Shown here: in pieces, positions 36,098 through 47,247 of the stretch
Position numbering within the stretch: the stretch's first letter is position 1
How the letters are laid out: each line of letters opens with the position of its first letter
NCBI GenBank assembly: GCA_001414345.1
Contig: LLCB01000066.1
Location: 1 to 64,000, forward strand
Direction of reading: 5' to 3'
DNA length: 64,000 nucleotides
Origin: Hymenoscyphus infarciens
Lineage: Eukaryota; Ascomycota; Leotiomycetes; Helotiales; Helotiaceae
Made by a program: the position numbers and the translations under genes
Notes under the pieces: model-generated
The model's database searches: none
What the model was told of the DNA's origin: nothing
Seen by the model: the letters and a program-made list of their open reading frames with translations, nothing else

Positions 36098-36652
36098 ATG
36101 CAATACTCACTCATCGCCACTCTGCTCACAGCAGCATCTCTCGTCTCCACCATGCCCACCCCACAAGAATCCTCCCCCATGAAAACCGACAACAAAACCT
36201 TCACAATAAACGTCTTTGACCGCACATCACCAAACGGCTACCTCATTGGTGGCAACCCCGCACCAATTTCCCGCTCAACACCCATCACCATAGTTCTCGA
36301 CGAAGTTCTCACCTTCAACAATTCCATCTCAGGAGATCTCGTCATCGACGTCTGCAGCAACTACAATGTCGACTTCAAACTCTGCCGTTGCAAAGTTCTT
36401 GGGAACGCGGATACGGACCCTGCAACCAGTAAAGGAACTTATTTCAATGCGACTACCTATGGAGCATTTGCTGGCACTAGACCGGTAATCAAGTCGATTT
36501 TCTGTACGAAGGTACAGGGTCAGTGGGATAACAGGGTTGATCAGTTTAACTCTTGGGATACTAGGAATCAGGCCAAGGAGTTGAAGAAGGAGCAGTTGCT
36601 TTGTTCCAAAGGACCTGTTGATGAGTACTTGAAGCTTGATTTGTTCCAATGA
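36098..36652 (+). CDS. Small secreted protein, function unknown
   Basis: This intronless 184-residue protein starts with a clear signal peptide (MQYSLIATLLTAASLVST), cut probably before the MPTPQE region. The start was chosen because ATG has an A-rich Kozak context (CAAAATG) and begins the hydrophobic segment. An in-frame extension upstream to 35933 is not needed. The mature part has five Cys (VCSNY, LCRCK, IFCTK, LLCSK). Size, secretion and cysteines resemble fungal apoplastic or effector-type proteins, but the family is not recognised. The neighbouring secreted GMC enzyme is in the same orientation. Codons end in C in the first half and in G in the second. Confidence 0.75.
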   Translation: MQYSLIATLLTAASLVSTMPTPQESSPMKTDNKTFTINVFDRTSPNGYLIGGNPAPISRSTPITIVLDEVLTFNNSISGDLVIDVCSNYNVDFKLCRCKVLGNADTDPATSKGTYFNATTYGAFAGTRPVIKSIFCTKVQGQWDNRVDQFNSWDTRNQAKELKKEQLLCSKGPVDEYLKLDLFQ

Positions 36653-37716
36653 ATTCTTCAACTCTATTCGGGAGTTGCTTTACAATGGCGTTAGACTGGG
36701 GATTTATGGTTGCATTGGAATTTGGAATTAATGGGATAGGATTTGGAAAGGAAAATCGGGTTTGTATTGGAACAGGATTTGCATTTGGAATTAGCATGGA
36801 GCATGGTGCATAGAGGAACTTGGGTCACAGTCCTTACTTAATGAACTTCACGAGCAAAAATTAATTACGAGAGATAGAACAGCATAGAGTATGAAGATTA
36901 GAATGATTACGAATACCATACGGAGTGTTCAACAATGTCTCTCTTCGAACCCTCGAGATGTTTCGTCATGAGTGAAATCAGGTAAAGAGAATCCATAGGT
37001 ACCTCTTTTGTAGAAAAGCTAGAAATTCGAACATGAGATATGCTTAGAACAAACAAATGGCCACATCCAAAAGGAGTCTGCCAGACTTTTTGCAAAGCCA
37101 GAACTTGATTCGTCCAAGGAATCGAGGGAAGGAGAGGGCATGGTGGAGTGGCATTCAATCTAAGCGAGAAGTAGTGGAACTACACACTTGAAAGCCTAGG
37201 AAGGCCTGAAACAAATGGAAGTCTCTCATTTATCTTAATAGGCTGCAAGTAATCACAAGAATTGGTGTAAATGGTTCGTCGCCTAGACCATGTTTTTCCA
37301 TCATGCAGCTACCCGTGTTCCCAACAAAACCTCGTCACGGCGATGGTTCAGATAGATTCGAAAGATTTGAGCGCACAGAGAACAAACCTTGGGGTCCATA
37401 TTCACGTTGTTTTATTTGGCTCGAGTAAATGAACAACCAAAGATCTCGACATCCTTTTCCTGAAAGTTTGATATGCTTCTTGGCATCGGATAGGTGCATA
37501 AGTGATAGGAAAGTAAAAGTTCATGAGTCACAGTACTCGTTGCCTAGCTGGTATGATTCCTTCTTAAATTTCTGGAGAGCCCAGTACAATATGACAGCGA
37601 AACCAGCTCGAGGCAAGACACAAATTTCCATCTCAATCTTGCCTCAAATCCCCCTTCTTAAACCCAACCTAGCACTCGTCTCCCTTCTAACTCTCTCCTA
37701 CCTCCAATCAACTACC
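36653..37716. other. Intergenic, no confident gene
   Basis: Only short frames without ATG or without features. It holds the 3' UTR of the secreted protein gene and the promoter of the gene at 37717. Confidence 0.4.
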
Positions 37717-38253
37717 ATGGCCCCGAAAATCCTCATAACAATCTTCCACAAAGGCCAATACGTCCTCAACCACCCCACACAATCCTCTGGCGATCCCGAC
37801 ACCCTCGGTCTAGAACTGCTCTTATTCCTTTTCAAAACAGGAAACATCACCCGTCTAAAATCAGGCCTAGAAAACACTGACATGCCCTCCTCTCTCCAAG
37901 AAACCACCCATCCAACCCCAAGAACAACAATCTCCCCCACCACCAGCGCAGAGATCATCGAACTCATCTCCAAGTCCGAATATACATCCTCCCTCCCAAT
38001 CCAATCACACCTTGACGGGGTGGATAAATGGGTTTACGTGATAGATCTCGATGCCGAGAGATTCGAGATTTTCGAGGGGAGGGATGAACATGCCGTTATC
38101 AAGACTAAGGCGGATTTGGAACGGGAGAAAGTAGTAGAAGCGCGGTTTTTGAAGGGGTGGGAATTGGGGGCGTTGCCGAACACGAGGAATAGGTTTTTGT
38201 TACCGATTTTGGAGAACATAAACAAGAGGGCGAGGGATCGGTGGGGTATTTGA
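37717..38253 (+). CDS. Hypothetical protein, about 178 residues
   Basis: An intronless frame starts at an ATG with a strong context (ACCATGG) and encodes MAPKILITIFHKGQYVL onward, ending NKRARDRWGI. A central segment, DKWVYVIDLDAERFEIFEG, followed by a charged stretch and LPNTRNRFLLPILENI, reads as a soluble alpha/beta protein. No family is recognised and no signal peptide is present. The frame is open for 96 codons upstream from an ATG at 37429, and that extension contains a hydrophobic segment, so a longer product is possible. The coding strand switches from C-rich to G-rich near 38010. Confidence 0.6.
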   Translation: MAPKILITIFHKGQYVLNHPTQSSGDPDTLGLELLLFLFKTGNITRLKSGLENTDMPSSLQETTHPTPRTTISPTTSAEIIELISKSEYTSSLPIQSHLDGVDKWVYVIDLDAERFEIFEGRDEHAVIKTKADLEREKVVEARFLKGWELGALPNTRNRFLLPILENINKRARDRWGI

Positions 38254-38837
38254 GAGATGGGAGTGGAAGTGGGTATGTAGGTTTGGTTTTGAGAGGGAGG
38301 TTTGTGAGTTTTATTGCTTGCTGGATGAGGGGTGGGGGTTTCACTGGAGAGCGGGTTTTAAGGTTCTGAGATTCGTTTGTCCCATTGCAATAGAGTTGTC
38401 GAGAAACAAAGTATAAAATTTGAACTTAGCAGATTTGGTACGCAAAAGTATGATTGTCAGTCTCGTGTATTAAGGAGCCTTGAATTAACCTTCAAATAAA
38501 TACTCTTCGTTTTGAATATGGAATTCGCCCAAATGTAAGAGTGTCGAGGCAAGTCTCTTTTGAATACCAGCATCTGGAGGGCCTGGCTTCTTGGGAACGA
38601 CAGCATGAGAGGGATCCGACGAGGTCGCTCCTTCCTCTTCCCCATCCCCATATATACACTTTCTTGCCATCGAAAAGGAATCGCGGTCGCGGGTGATGAG
38701 CCGGGGGGTAGAGCTCGATTGTGGCTCTATTCTTTGAATGGAATTCTCACCTGTCCCGTTCATTAGCAGAACCTCTGATGATACACAATGCTCCAATATC
38801 ATTATAACCCAATATTCCACATAAACCCTCCCACCAA
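38254..38837. other. Region between convergent genes, no confident gene
   Basis: It lies between the 3' ends of the plus-strand gene at 37717 and the minus-strand gene at 38838. A minus-strand frame at 38485-38877 overlaps the latter's end and has no features. Confidence 0.4.
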
Positions 38838-39344
38838 TCACCAAGGCACAGCCCTTGGACCCTGAACATCCCGCCACTGACCATCCTTCACAGTCTTCTC
38901 CCTGCTATGTTCCACCTCCACCGCAGCCATCTCCCCAACCCTCATTTTCCTGAACCCCCATTTCCCCATCGCCCAGATTAATCCCATTCCCACACTTGTC
39001 ATAATCGTCGGTGGCGCAAGAACAAACGCCGCACCACTGATGACCCCGCCAAAAGCAGAAGCTCCAATGGCTGCCATCGCACTTCCTACGAGCGCGTATT
39101 TCGCATAGCGCACGATGCGCCAGAATATGAAGACGCCGATGAAGCGGAGAGAACGGAGGAGGGCGCGTGTTCGCAGGTGGACTGGACGAGGCGAGGTGGG
39201 CGAGTTGGGGGAGAGGAGGAATTGGATGTTTTGTTTGGCGGATGTGAGGGCGGTGGAGGAACGGATGTTTGCGCGGGCCTCAGTGCTGGCTTCGGAGGTG
39301 GAAGAGGACATTTCTATCTCTGGGGACCCTCTGGAGGGAGACAT
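38838..39344 (-). CDS. Hypothetical membrane protein, 168 residues
   Basis: This intronless frame starts MSPSRGSPEIEMSSST. A Ser/Thr-rich N-terminus (residues 1-55) is followed by a basic stretch and two or three hydrophobic segments between about residues 68 and 130 (FIGVFIFWRIVRYAKYALVG, then a Gly/Ala-rich segment SAMAAIGASAFGGVISGAAFV and TSVGMGLIWAMGKWG). An acidic and basic tail ends it. This suggests a small integral membrane protein. No family is recognised. It borders the AT-rich block starting near 39430. Confidence 0.55.
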   Translation of the reverse strand: MSPSRGSPEIEMSSSTSEASTEARANIRSSTALTSAKQNIQFLLSPNSPTSPRPVHLRTRALLRSLRFIGVFIFWRIVRYAKYALVGSAMAAIGASAFGGVISGAAFVLAPPTIMTSVGMGLIWAMGKWGFRKMRVGEMAAVEVEHSREKTVKDGQWRDVQGPRAVPW

Positions 39345-39777
39345 GATTGTTTGCAGGTGTTCAACGGTGTCAGGTTGTTGAGTGGAACTTGTCCTAAAAT
39401 CCCGTACGTCATAGCTGGGGAAGGCTATAGTTGTAAAGAAAAGAATAAAGTCTAAATAAAATAACAGCTAGCTGTAATAAAAAAACCTTATAATTAAGAC
39501 CCAGATATAGTAGTAGTAATAGAAAGTAGCGTAATCTTAAGTAAAGGACTCTAAAATGTTAATAAAACCTTTTTAAAAGTTTATACTAGAATTATATACT
39601 TTTTCTATTTATAGTTATAATAGCTTATACTTAGTAAAACGTCTCGCGCTCGCTTATTCGAAAATAAGAAACTACTCTTAACTATAAAGTAAGTATTAAA
39701 AACGAGTTTAAACGAGAGATTTAATTTACTTTTAAATATATATACTAAAAACTAGTATATATATAGAATTAGTATAT

Positions 39778-40171
39778 TATAATAGTATACTATTCTGAAT
39801 TACTAGTGTTTATAAAACTACTAATACTCTAGAGCCGAGATTATAAATAACTGATACTTATATAACTAAAGATATTAAAGATATTAATATCTAATATTTA
39901 TATATAGAAGAGAGTAAGATTTAGATATTATATATTTAGCTTTTTAGCTCTTATTATTTAGTATTAGCTATATTAGATAGGACTTAGTTATTATTATTAT
40001 TAGATCTTAGTAGTTTCTAATCTTCTATATATAGATACTTATATTTAGTATAGAAGAGAGATAGTTTTTCCTTTTCTTCTATACTAGAGCCTAGTATTTA
40101 TATCTATTATTCTATCTCGAATATACTTCTATATACCTCTTTAGTAGTAGTATATATTTCGTACTATTATA
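39778..40171 (+). repeat. Solo LTR, family 2 (Gypsy type)
   Basis: It begins TATAATAGTATAC and ends CGTACTATTATA like the Gypsy LTRs at 21184 and 28760. It is about 100 bp shorter. Flanks TATAT and TAGAT match at 4 of 5 positions. Confidence 0.75.
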
Positions 40172-40238
40172 TAGATTATCTTATATTTCTTAGTAGTATC
40201 TATTCTAGATATATATCTCTTTAGTTATTCTTATATCT

Positions 40239-40595
40239 TATGATAGTATACTGTTCTATATAGCCGAGATTTCATAGTATATACCGTGTTTTAGTAGTTG
40301 TTGTTTTGTATTATCTAATTTAGAAAGGTTATATACGTTCGTACGTCTGTCCGGACTTTCGGACGTACTTCGTAGAGTTCGGGCTTTTGTATTAGCCGAC
40401 GTATATCGTTGTTCGGTTTCGTATCTCTTTTGTATTATCCGAAACCTCTTATATATAGCAGCCTACTCCTAGAGTTAGAAAAGGCTAGTTTAGCCTTTTC
40501 TTCCGTATTAGAGCCTAGTATTTACATACGTTATTCAGTCTCGAACACACTCCTATATACCTCTTCTTCTATAGTATATATTTCGTACTATTATA
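40239..40595 (+). repeat. Solo LTR, family 1, TSD TATCT
   Basis: A 357-bp LTR of the gag-only family with perfect TATCT duplications at 40234-40238 and 40596-40600. A solo LTR arises by recombination between the two LTRs of a full element. Confidence 0.85.
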
Positions 40596-41312
40596 TATCT
40601 TACGTATAGACGTGTTTAGTAGTCCGGTTTAAAACTACTCTTATTTAAGGTAGTTTTAGACTAAAATCTAGGTAGCTTTGAACTATAATACTACTAAACT
40701 AGTTTAGAAGTACTAAGATATTAAAATCTAAATTAACACGTCTACGAGGCGTACTTAAGAGGCCTTCTTTTTAAGGACTTTTTTAGTAGACTTTTTCGTA
40801 CTAGGAGTAGTATTAGCCTGACGCTATTCTAGAGGAGATATATTAATTAAAAAGAAGAATAAAAGAGTATAAAAGAGACAGTAGAAGTAGTAGAAGTAGT
40901 AGAAGTAGATAGAGGAAACTTAGCTTATATACTTATATTATAAGCTAACTTACGCTAAAATAATGATTTTTTTAGTAGAGGTTTTTAAATATAAGATTAT
41001 AGGTAAATCACTATTTAATTTCTATATCGTTATATACTTTAGTAGAGTTTAAAGAATAATTTAAATATTTAGTCGCGTTAGAGCTAGAAATATAAGATTA
41101 GAACCGCGTTCTACTAAATCACGTAGAGTATAAGAATAACTGAGAGATAAAGTAAATAAGCTCTAATATAATTCTTTCTCTATAGAAATATAGTACTTAA
41201 GTATAATAATCTCTTCTCTCTATATATATTATTCTAACTTTCTAAGACGTTTCTAGTTCTAATTAGAAAATAAGAAAAGAATAGTAAAATAGAACTATTT
41301 TAAGTACTTTAT

Positions 41313-41700
41313 TATAATAGTACGAAATATATACTACTAGAGAAGAGGTATATAGGAATATATTCGAGATAGAATAACGTATATAAATATAAGGTACTAA
41401 TATAGAAGAAAAGGCTAAACTAGCCTTTTCTGACTCTAGAAGAGTAAGCTACTATATATAAGAGGTTTAGATAATATAAAAGAGATATAAAACTAAATAA
41501 CGATATACGTTAGCTAATATAAAAGCTCGAACTCTATAAAGTATATCTAAAAGTCTAGACAGACGTATAAACGTACGTAATCTTTCTAAATTAGATAATA
41601 TAAAACAATAATAGCTAAAAGCTAAATATATAGCTGAACCTTATATATAGCAGGTACTCCTAGCTATCTAGGATAGCCTAGATAACGACGGGCTATTATA
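41313..41700 (-). repeat. Solo LTR, family 1, TSD TTTAT
   Basis: A 388-bp family 1 LTR on the minus strand with perfect TTTAT duplications at 41308-41312 and 41701-41705. The AGAAAAGGC/GCCTTTTCT hairpin remains recognisable (near 41408-41432). Confidence 0.85.
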
Positions 41701-42128
41701 TTTATAACTTAAAAAGAGCTTCTTAAAAACTTTAGTATAGAAATAAGTTAAAAATAATAAAATAAAAAAGAGTAAAAAGTAAAGTAAAAAGACTATATTT
41801 CTAGTACTTTATAAATAGACTATCTATATCTATTATAGCTTAGTAGCGAGCTAGTATACTTTTTATTAACTTCTTAAAAGTATATTCTTCTACTTACTTC
41901 TATATCTTCTTTACTACTCGCTAGAGTATATTATTAGATATAAATTCTAGAAAGTTATTTTAAAAATAGTTTTTTATAATATACTAAACTCTTTTTATAA
42001 GATTTAAGTTAAAGAAGTAGATAGACTAGAAGCTTACTATAAGCTCTCTTTCTAGAAAATCTTATTTTATCTTCTCTATTATATACTCTAGAGCTCTATT
42101 CTATATTAAAACTATCTAAATATCTTAT

Positions 42129-42394
42129 TATAATAGCACGAATCGTATACTACTAATAAAGAGATATATAAGAGTAAGTAGACTAGAATAACGTGTATTA
42201 TTACTAGGCTTAAATACTTAGATAAAGAATAAATTATTCTCTTTTAAGAGAGAGAGAGAGTATAGAAGTTTAGATAATACAAACGAAGGTTTTAAGACTA
42301 AACCTATTCTAATATAGATAATAAGAATATTCTAACGTCTAATATTCCTTACTTTTACTTTAATCTCGGCTCTTATAAATAGCTAACTATTTTA
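42129..42394 (-). repeat. Solo LTR of a third related family, TSD CTTAT
   Basis: It begins TATAATAGCACGAA and ends CTAACTATTTTA, an imperfect inverted pair of ends. CTTAT occurs at 42124-42128 and 42395-42399. It is 266 bp and only partly similar to families 1 and 2. Confidence 0.6.
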
Positions 42395-42605
42395 CTTATC
42401 TTCTAAGAAGCTTAATATATTTATAAATAATAAAAATAGTATAAGTATAGTAGCTCTCTTAACTATTTAATTTCTAGTCTTTCTTCTAAAAGATGTCTAA
42501 CTTTTAAGTATAAAACACTTCTAGAATATCTAACGCTTCTTTTTTTAAACTTACTTTATAATATAGTACTTATTCTACTTCTTATCTAGATAATAGATAA
42601 CGTCT

Positions 42606-43437
42606 ATGATTAATAATAAATCTAATCAATATCTAACTCGCGCACAAGAATTCCTCAACTCAACCTGGGATCTTCATTATCGTCTTCAAATGGCCGACAT
42701 CGTCGATTCATCGCCTTATCGTGGGCTCTCTGGCTTTCACCGTAGGCACATTGGGCTAACAATTCCTACTTTACGAGTTAGACCTTGGCCATCCTTGCCA
42801 CCAGTCCAGTTAAACCACCTGAACTCTTGGACTCAGATGGGACAACATTCTTATGCTCAAACTACAGACACTCAACCTTCGGGAACATGAAGAAGACTCG
42901 CGCCGCTCATCTGTTTACATCGTGGACCATGAGAAAGAATCTCATTCCGAGCGGATGCGAGATCGATGACGACAATTCTAGAACCTGGTGATTCATACCT
43001 TCCTTGAATAAAATAAAAAGTAATTCTTTTTATATAATGGATGGACTCAAGAATTGTGGCCAAAAGGTTTATCTCTGAATTTGTGAGGAGTACCATGCGT
43101 TTTCATTTCCTTTCCAACAATATATTCCCAGAGATATTGGTACATATATGATCTTTGGTAGCTGTGCGGCAGTTTTGTGATAATGTAGTAATGTTGGTGA
43201 CTATACAAGAGCGTTGGCATATTTACGTATAAGGATACAGAATATACCCGGAGTTGACAGGGTATTCGCTGAAGAACAACAAACAGAAAGTGCACCCGAT
43301 ACTCGAGTAGTATCCATATCCCCAACTTTCGGAAGCGAATGGTTCAGACCCCCCAAATCCAAGTCCCCATAACCTTGTTACCTAATTTGTGTGGTTCCCC
43401 CCTCAAATTGTCCTACAGCGTGCAACTTGTCTTTGAA
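42606..43437. other. Intergenic, no gene recognised
   Basis: Normal composition. A 94-codon frame at 42606-42890 has no recognisable domain. The region holds the upstream side of the GMC pseudogene. Confidence 0.4.
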
Positions 43438-45601
43438 ATGGCAGAAGCTAGTTCTTACGACTTTGTTATTATCGGAGGAGGAACGTCAAGCCTCGTTCTA
43501 GCATCGCGCTTGACAGAGAACCCATGTGTTCGTTCTCGAATCTAGAGAAAATCAAATCAACAATCCACTCACTCAAACACCAGCAATCTACCCTACATGC
43601 CTAGGGAGTCCTCTTGATTACAACTTTACAACAGAGCCTCAGGTACTATTACCCTCTCATAAAATCTTGCCAGTCTAACAACAACATCAGCCTAGATTAT
43701 CTAGAAGAAAAATTTCACTCAACCAAGGAAAGGCACTCGGAGGCTTTAGTGCAATCAACGCCCAAGTTTTCGTCCCATCCTCGGCAACCATAATCAAAGA
43801 CTGGGAAGAACTAGAGAACAAGGGTTGGTCTTGGGATGTACTTGCCCCCTATTTCAAAAAAGTTCATTCTGAACCCGCTGTGAACAAAGAGCTGTTCGGA
43901 ATTACCTGTGAAGGACAATTTAGACAGACTCAAACCTCGTATCCCGAACTGAATGCGGATAACAGTGGGGCTTTTGTTCCTCTCGCAAGCGTCGATCCTT
44001 CGTCTGCTAAAAGAAGTTATTCTGCAACAACTTACTACTGTATGCACAAGCGAAAGGCCGCCCAAACCTCTATTTTTTTTACCAATTCTTCGGTCGAGAA
44101 AAACTCTTGCTCGATGATCATAGTCATGCACCGAATCTTCGAGCAACCGGTGTCAAATATACCTCGAGTAATGGATCGACAGTGGTGGTTCATGCGACCA
44201 AGGAGGTCATTCTCGCTGCCGGGGCCCTTCAATCGCCCAAAATGCTAGAGCTATCAGGAATTGGGAATTGGGAATTACTCAACTCGCTGTGTGCATCTTT
44301 TATCCTTCCACTTGAACTCCTATTTTTTGTGGTCGGGAAGCAGTTTCGTCTTCCCCCAGCTTACTGAACCAACGAGAAAAACATGCTAATTCATCGTAGT
44401 GGAATTCCAGTTCTTGTCAACAACCCATCTGTTGACGAGAATCTTCAAGACCATCTTATCAGTGTGGGTTTCTCAGAGTTATTTCCCCTTCTTTCAGGCT
44501 TTTTTTTAGGAGGGCTGAGACACTGTTTCCTCTCCTTCCTCTCACAGCCCTGTTTTCACCCTATTATCCTCAGACATACTTTTAGAAATGGCAATGTTGA
44601 CTCCGAGATCATCCACAGGGTGTTGGATTCGAAGCCAGAGACGGTATACCAACTAAGGATGATTTGGTGAGAAATGACCCGGCCGCTCTTGCAACAGCTA
44701 TGGAAGAATACGCAAGAAACCAAACAAGGCCATTGGCTTCGGTAAGACTGTCCTCATACGCTTATTTGCCCGTCATGGAGTTCGCCTCCATGAGCGGCCA
44801 GGTACAGCTACAGGCACTGCTTGACAAATATGACGTTAACGAGTCTCCCTTATCGAGAGCATACTACCAAATTTCTCGCCAGCTTCTTTCAGACCAATCG
44901 GAAGCTTCTGCTAACTTTTTCGCAGTAAATGCTCAGGGCGCAACACCAACCGTTCCGCCATCTAGACCACAGCCTGGAAATTATATCACTTTGGGTACCG
45001 TGTTGATAGAACCATTTTCTCGAGGAAATGTCCATATCAAGTCCAACAATGCGAGCGATGCGCCGTCGATCGATCCGAATTATTTGAGTCATCCGTAGTC
45101 AAACAAAGTTTCCCTGAATTGGCAAAATCTAACAGTTTTCTTTCCAGCATGGATATGGAGATTTTTGGCCGCCGTATGCTTTACCTCATGAGCCTCGCAA
45201 AACTTGAACCATTGAAATCGACGCTGGTGAAGGATGGTGGACGACTTCGCGATCCGGCGTCGCATTTGTAAAACCTAGAAGAAGCAAAGGAGTATATCAA
45301 AACTAGTAGTATATCGATGTGGCACCCGGCAAGCACATGTTCTATGTTGCCGAAAAAGCTAGGCGGGGTCGTGGATACAGAGCTTTTGGTGTATGAGACG
45401 ACGAATCTAAGAATAGTCGACCTAAGTGTTTTCCCCCTGGTTTCAAGAGGAAATACTCAGGCGACTGTGTATGCTGTCGCTGAGCGAGTGGCAGTTATCA
45501 TCAAGGGGTGTTCTCACTTGTATCTTCTATGGAGGTGGATGGACAGAATAGTTGGATGCACTGCCTCTGTAGATTTTGGGGCAAAGGGGTTGAGGGTTTA
45601 G
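43438..45601 (+). pseudogene. Broken GMC-family oxidoreductase
   Basis: Recognisable GMC pieces in order are: ATG at 43438 with YDFVIIGGGTSSLVLASRL, a GKALGGFSAINAQVF segment near 43725, VILAAGALQSPKMLELSGIG near 44210, NPSVDENLQDHLIS near 44410, a central region 44664-45098, and a C-terminus with MWHPASTCSM and SRGNTQATVYAVAERVA near 45320-45500. The reading frame is broken after TENP near 43525, again near 44095-44106, and by an in-frame TAA near 45268-45270. Several introns can be inferred. There is no signal peptide. Catalytic His (MWHPAST) and Asn (RGNTQ) positions remain. The lesions are indels and a stop in otherwise normal DNA, so this is ordinary gene decay and not RIP. Confidence 0.8.
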
Positions 45602-47247
45602 TGTCTCGGGATTATGGGGGTGTCGAGCGACTGAAGTAGAGGGAAACTGGATATTGCCTTCCTGTTTTCTTGGGTTCTAGACCTCGGAACAGGGGGAGAA
45701 AAGTTGAGAGGAAGAGCGAAGGAAATTTAGCGTCAACATTCTACTGAAGCACGATTGCCAAGTGATTTTCGGGTGCCGCGAAGGCGGTAGTTGTCTTTGA
45801 CAGAAAAGAGTAGGCTGCGTAGGACGCTCAAGAGGCACGCTTTAGTATAGTTTGATAAGTAGGCATTGATCACCTACTTGCGCGAATCTCTCTGACTTGA
45901 GATTCGGGGATCCAATGGCGTGTGAGTATGATCTAGCAGGAACAGCTATACCATGAGCTCGGTAGCCATTCTCCGCAGCATTGATCTGAACAAAAGAGCT
46001 GAATATTCCGAAAATAGTTCACCGATTGTACTTCCCCGCAGTGTTTCTACCTTCCAGCTTCCAGCTGTTGTTCTTAGAGGGCCAAGTAGCTTGCAAGAAA
46101 GCACGCGGGGTATCTTCATGCACCTTCCATATCGAATGAAGGAGAACTCGCTCGATGTAATATGGGCCGTTGGCAATATTCATAGCAGGTAAATATATGG
46201 TTTTGAGAGTCTTCCATTCTCCAAACAGACTTTTGGTATCACTTGCGAGGCTGGTCTCGTGAGAGATTTGACGCCAGTGGAGATTGTTGTTTGAAGAAAC
46301 TCTGTGGCAAATACGTCGTCTTTTTCATGTTCGTCTCGCCATGCGGACAAGATACTGACGTCGAGACTTTGGTTCTTCTGCACTTGGAAGCAAGTGACAA
46401 GCAACGTTTCATCGTCAGCCTACAGAACTTTTAGTGATATCAAAATGGTTGTCAAAAGGGAATATCATCCCACAGATTCGAGAGATATCGATGTCGGCCT
46501 TGCAAGATATTAACTATTGCCAACTTGAAGGTTGCTTGATCGGTCTGCCATTGCGACACCTGCTGTAGTAAACTGTTGATCAGTGGCTGGGCAGGTCATG
46601 GTAAGCCAAATAGTTAATTAGAAAGAGATTTAACAGACTTGACTACCCCTCAATTATCTAGATAGTGGCGTGATTGCCCCTCGTTGAGTAACTTCAACTG
46701 GAGGTGTTCCAATCACAAAAACAGAGACAGTCTAGCCAGTAAATACACCGCAGTCAAGTAAAACGAAGAACCAAATGGTGTAATGAGATAAACACCCCAA
46801 GTAATGGCCAAATGAAAACAAGTTGAAAAGACGAGGTAACATATACTTTAGCAAGAGAAAAGTCAGATCACCACGTCAAACTCAAGTGTTATCATCAAAA
46901 TGATGTATCATTACTATTACGCCCACCAGGCTATCCTTCTCTCACTTTGCAAGTGGCGTGGTATCCGTCTATCAAACAAGTTTCCCCCCATGCGATGCAA
47001 CGCATACCGATCTATTCATGCTCCCTAACTCACCCCCAAAAATAGAAAATTTGCTTTGCATGCGAATGTTTCTGCTGCTTCAACAACAAGAAACGGGGTA
47101 TTGTACAAATATTAAACAGGAAATAATATGGAAGTGGTGTTTTATCCATTTCCCCAAACAACGCCGTGGGTATCTGCCATCAACAAAAGGGCACAATATT
47201 TAAAAGACCGTATTTACAGTCCGAGAAGAGACTTGAGTGAGATGAAA
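45602..47247. other. Intergenic, no confident gene
   Basis: Short overlapping frames on both strands near 45946-46434 may be relics, but no family is recognised. The right end is the 3' flank of the MFS gene. Confidence 0.4.

Larger units (their letters stand above)
39430..42600. repeat. RIP-mutated AT-rich block with solo LTRs
   Basis: CA and TG dinucleotides are rare and no coding frame survives. It contains at least four solo LTRs (39778-40171, 40239-40595, 41313-41700, 42129-42394), each listed separately. Stretches 39440-39777, 40600-41312 and 41701-42128 are degraded sequence of unknown origin. Confidence 0.8.
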
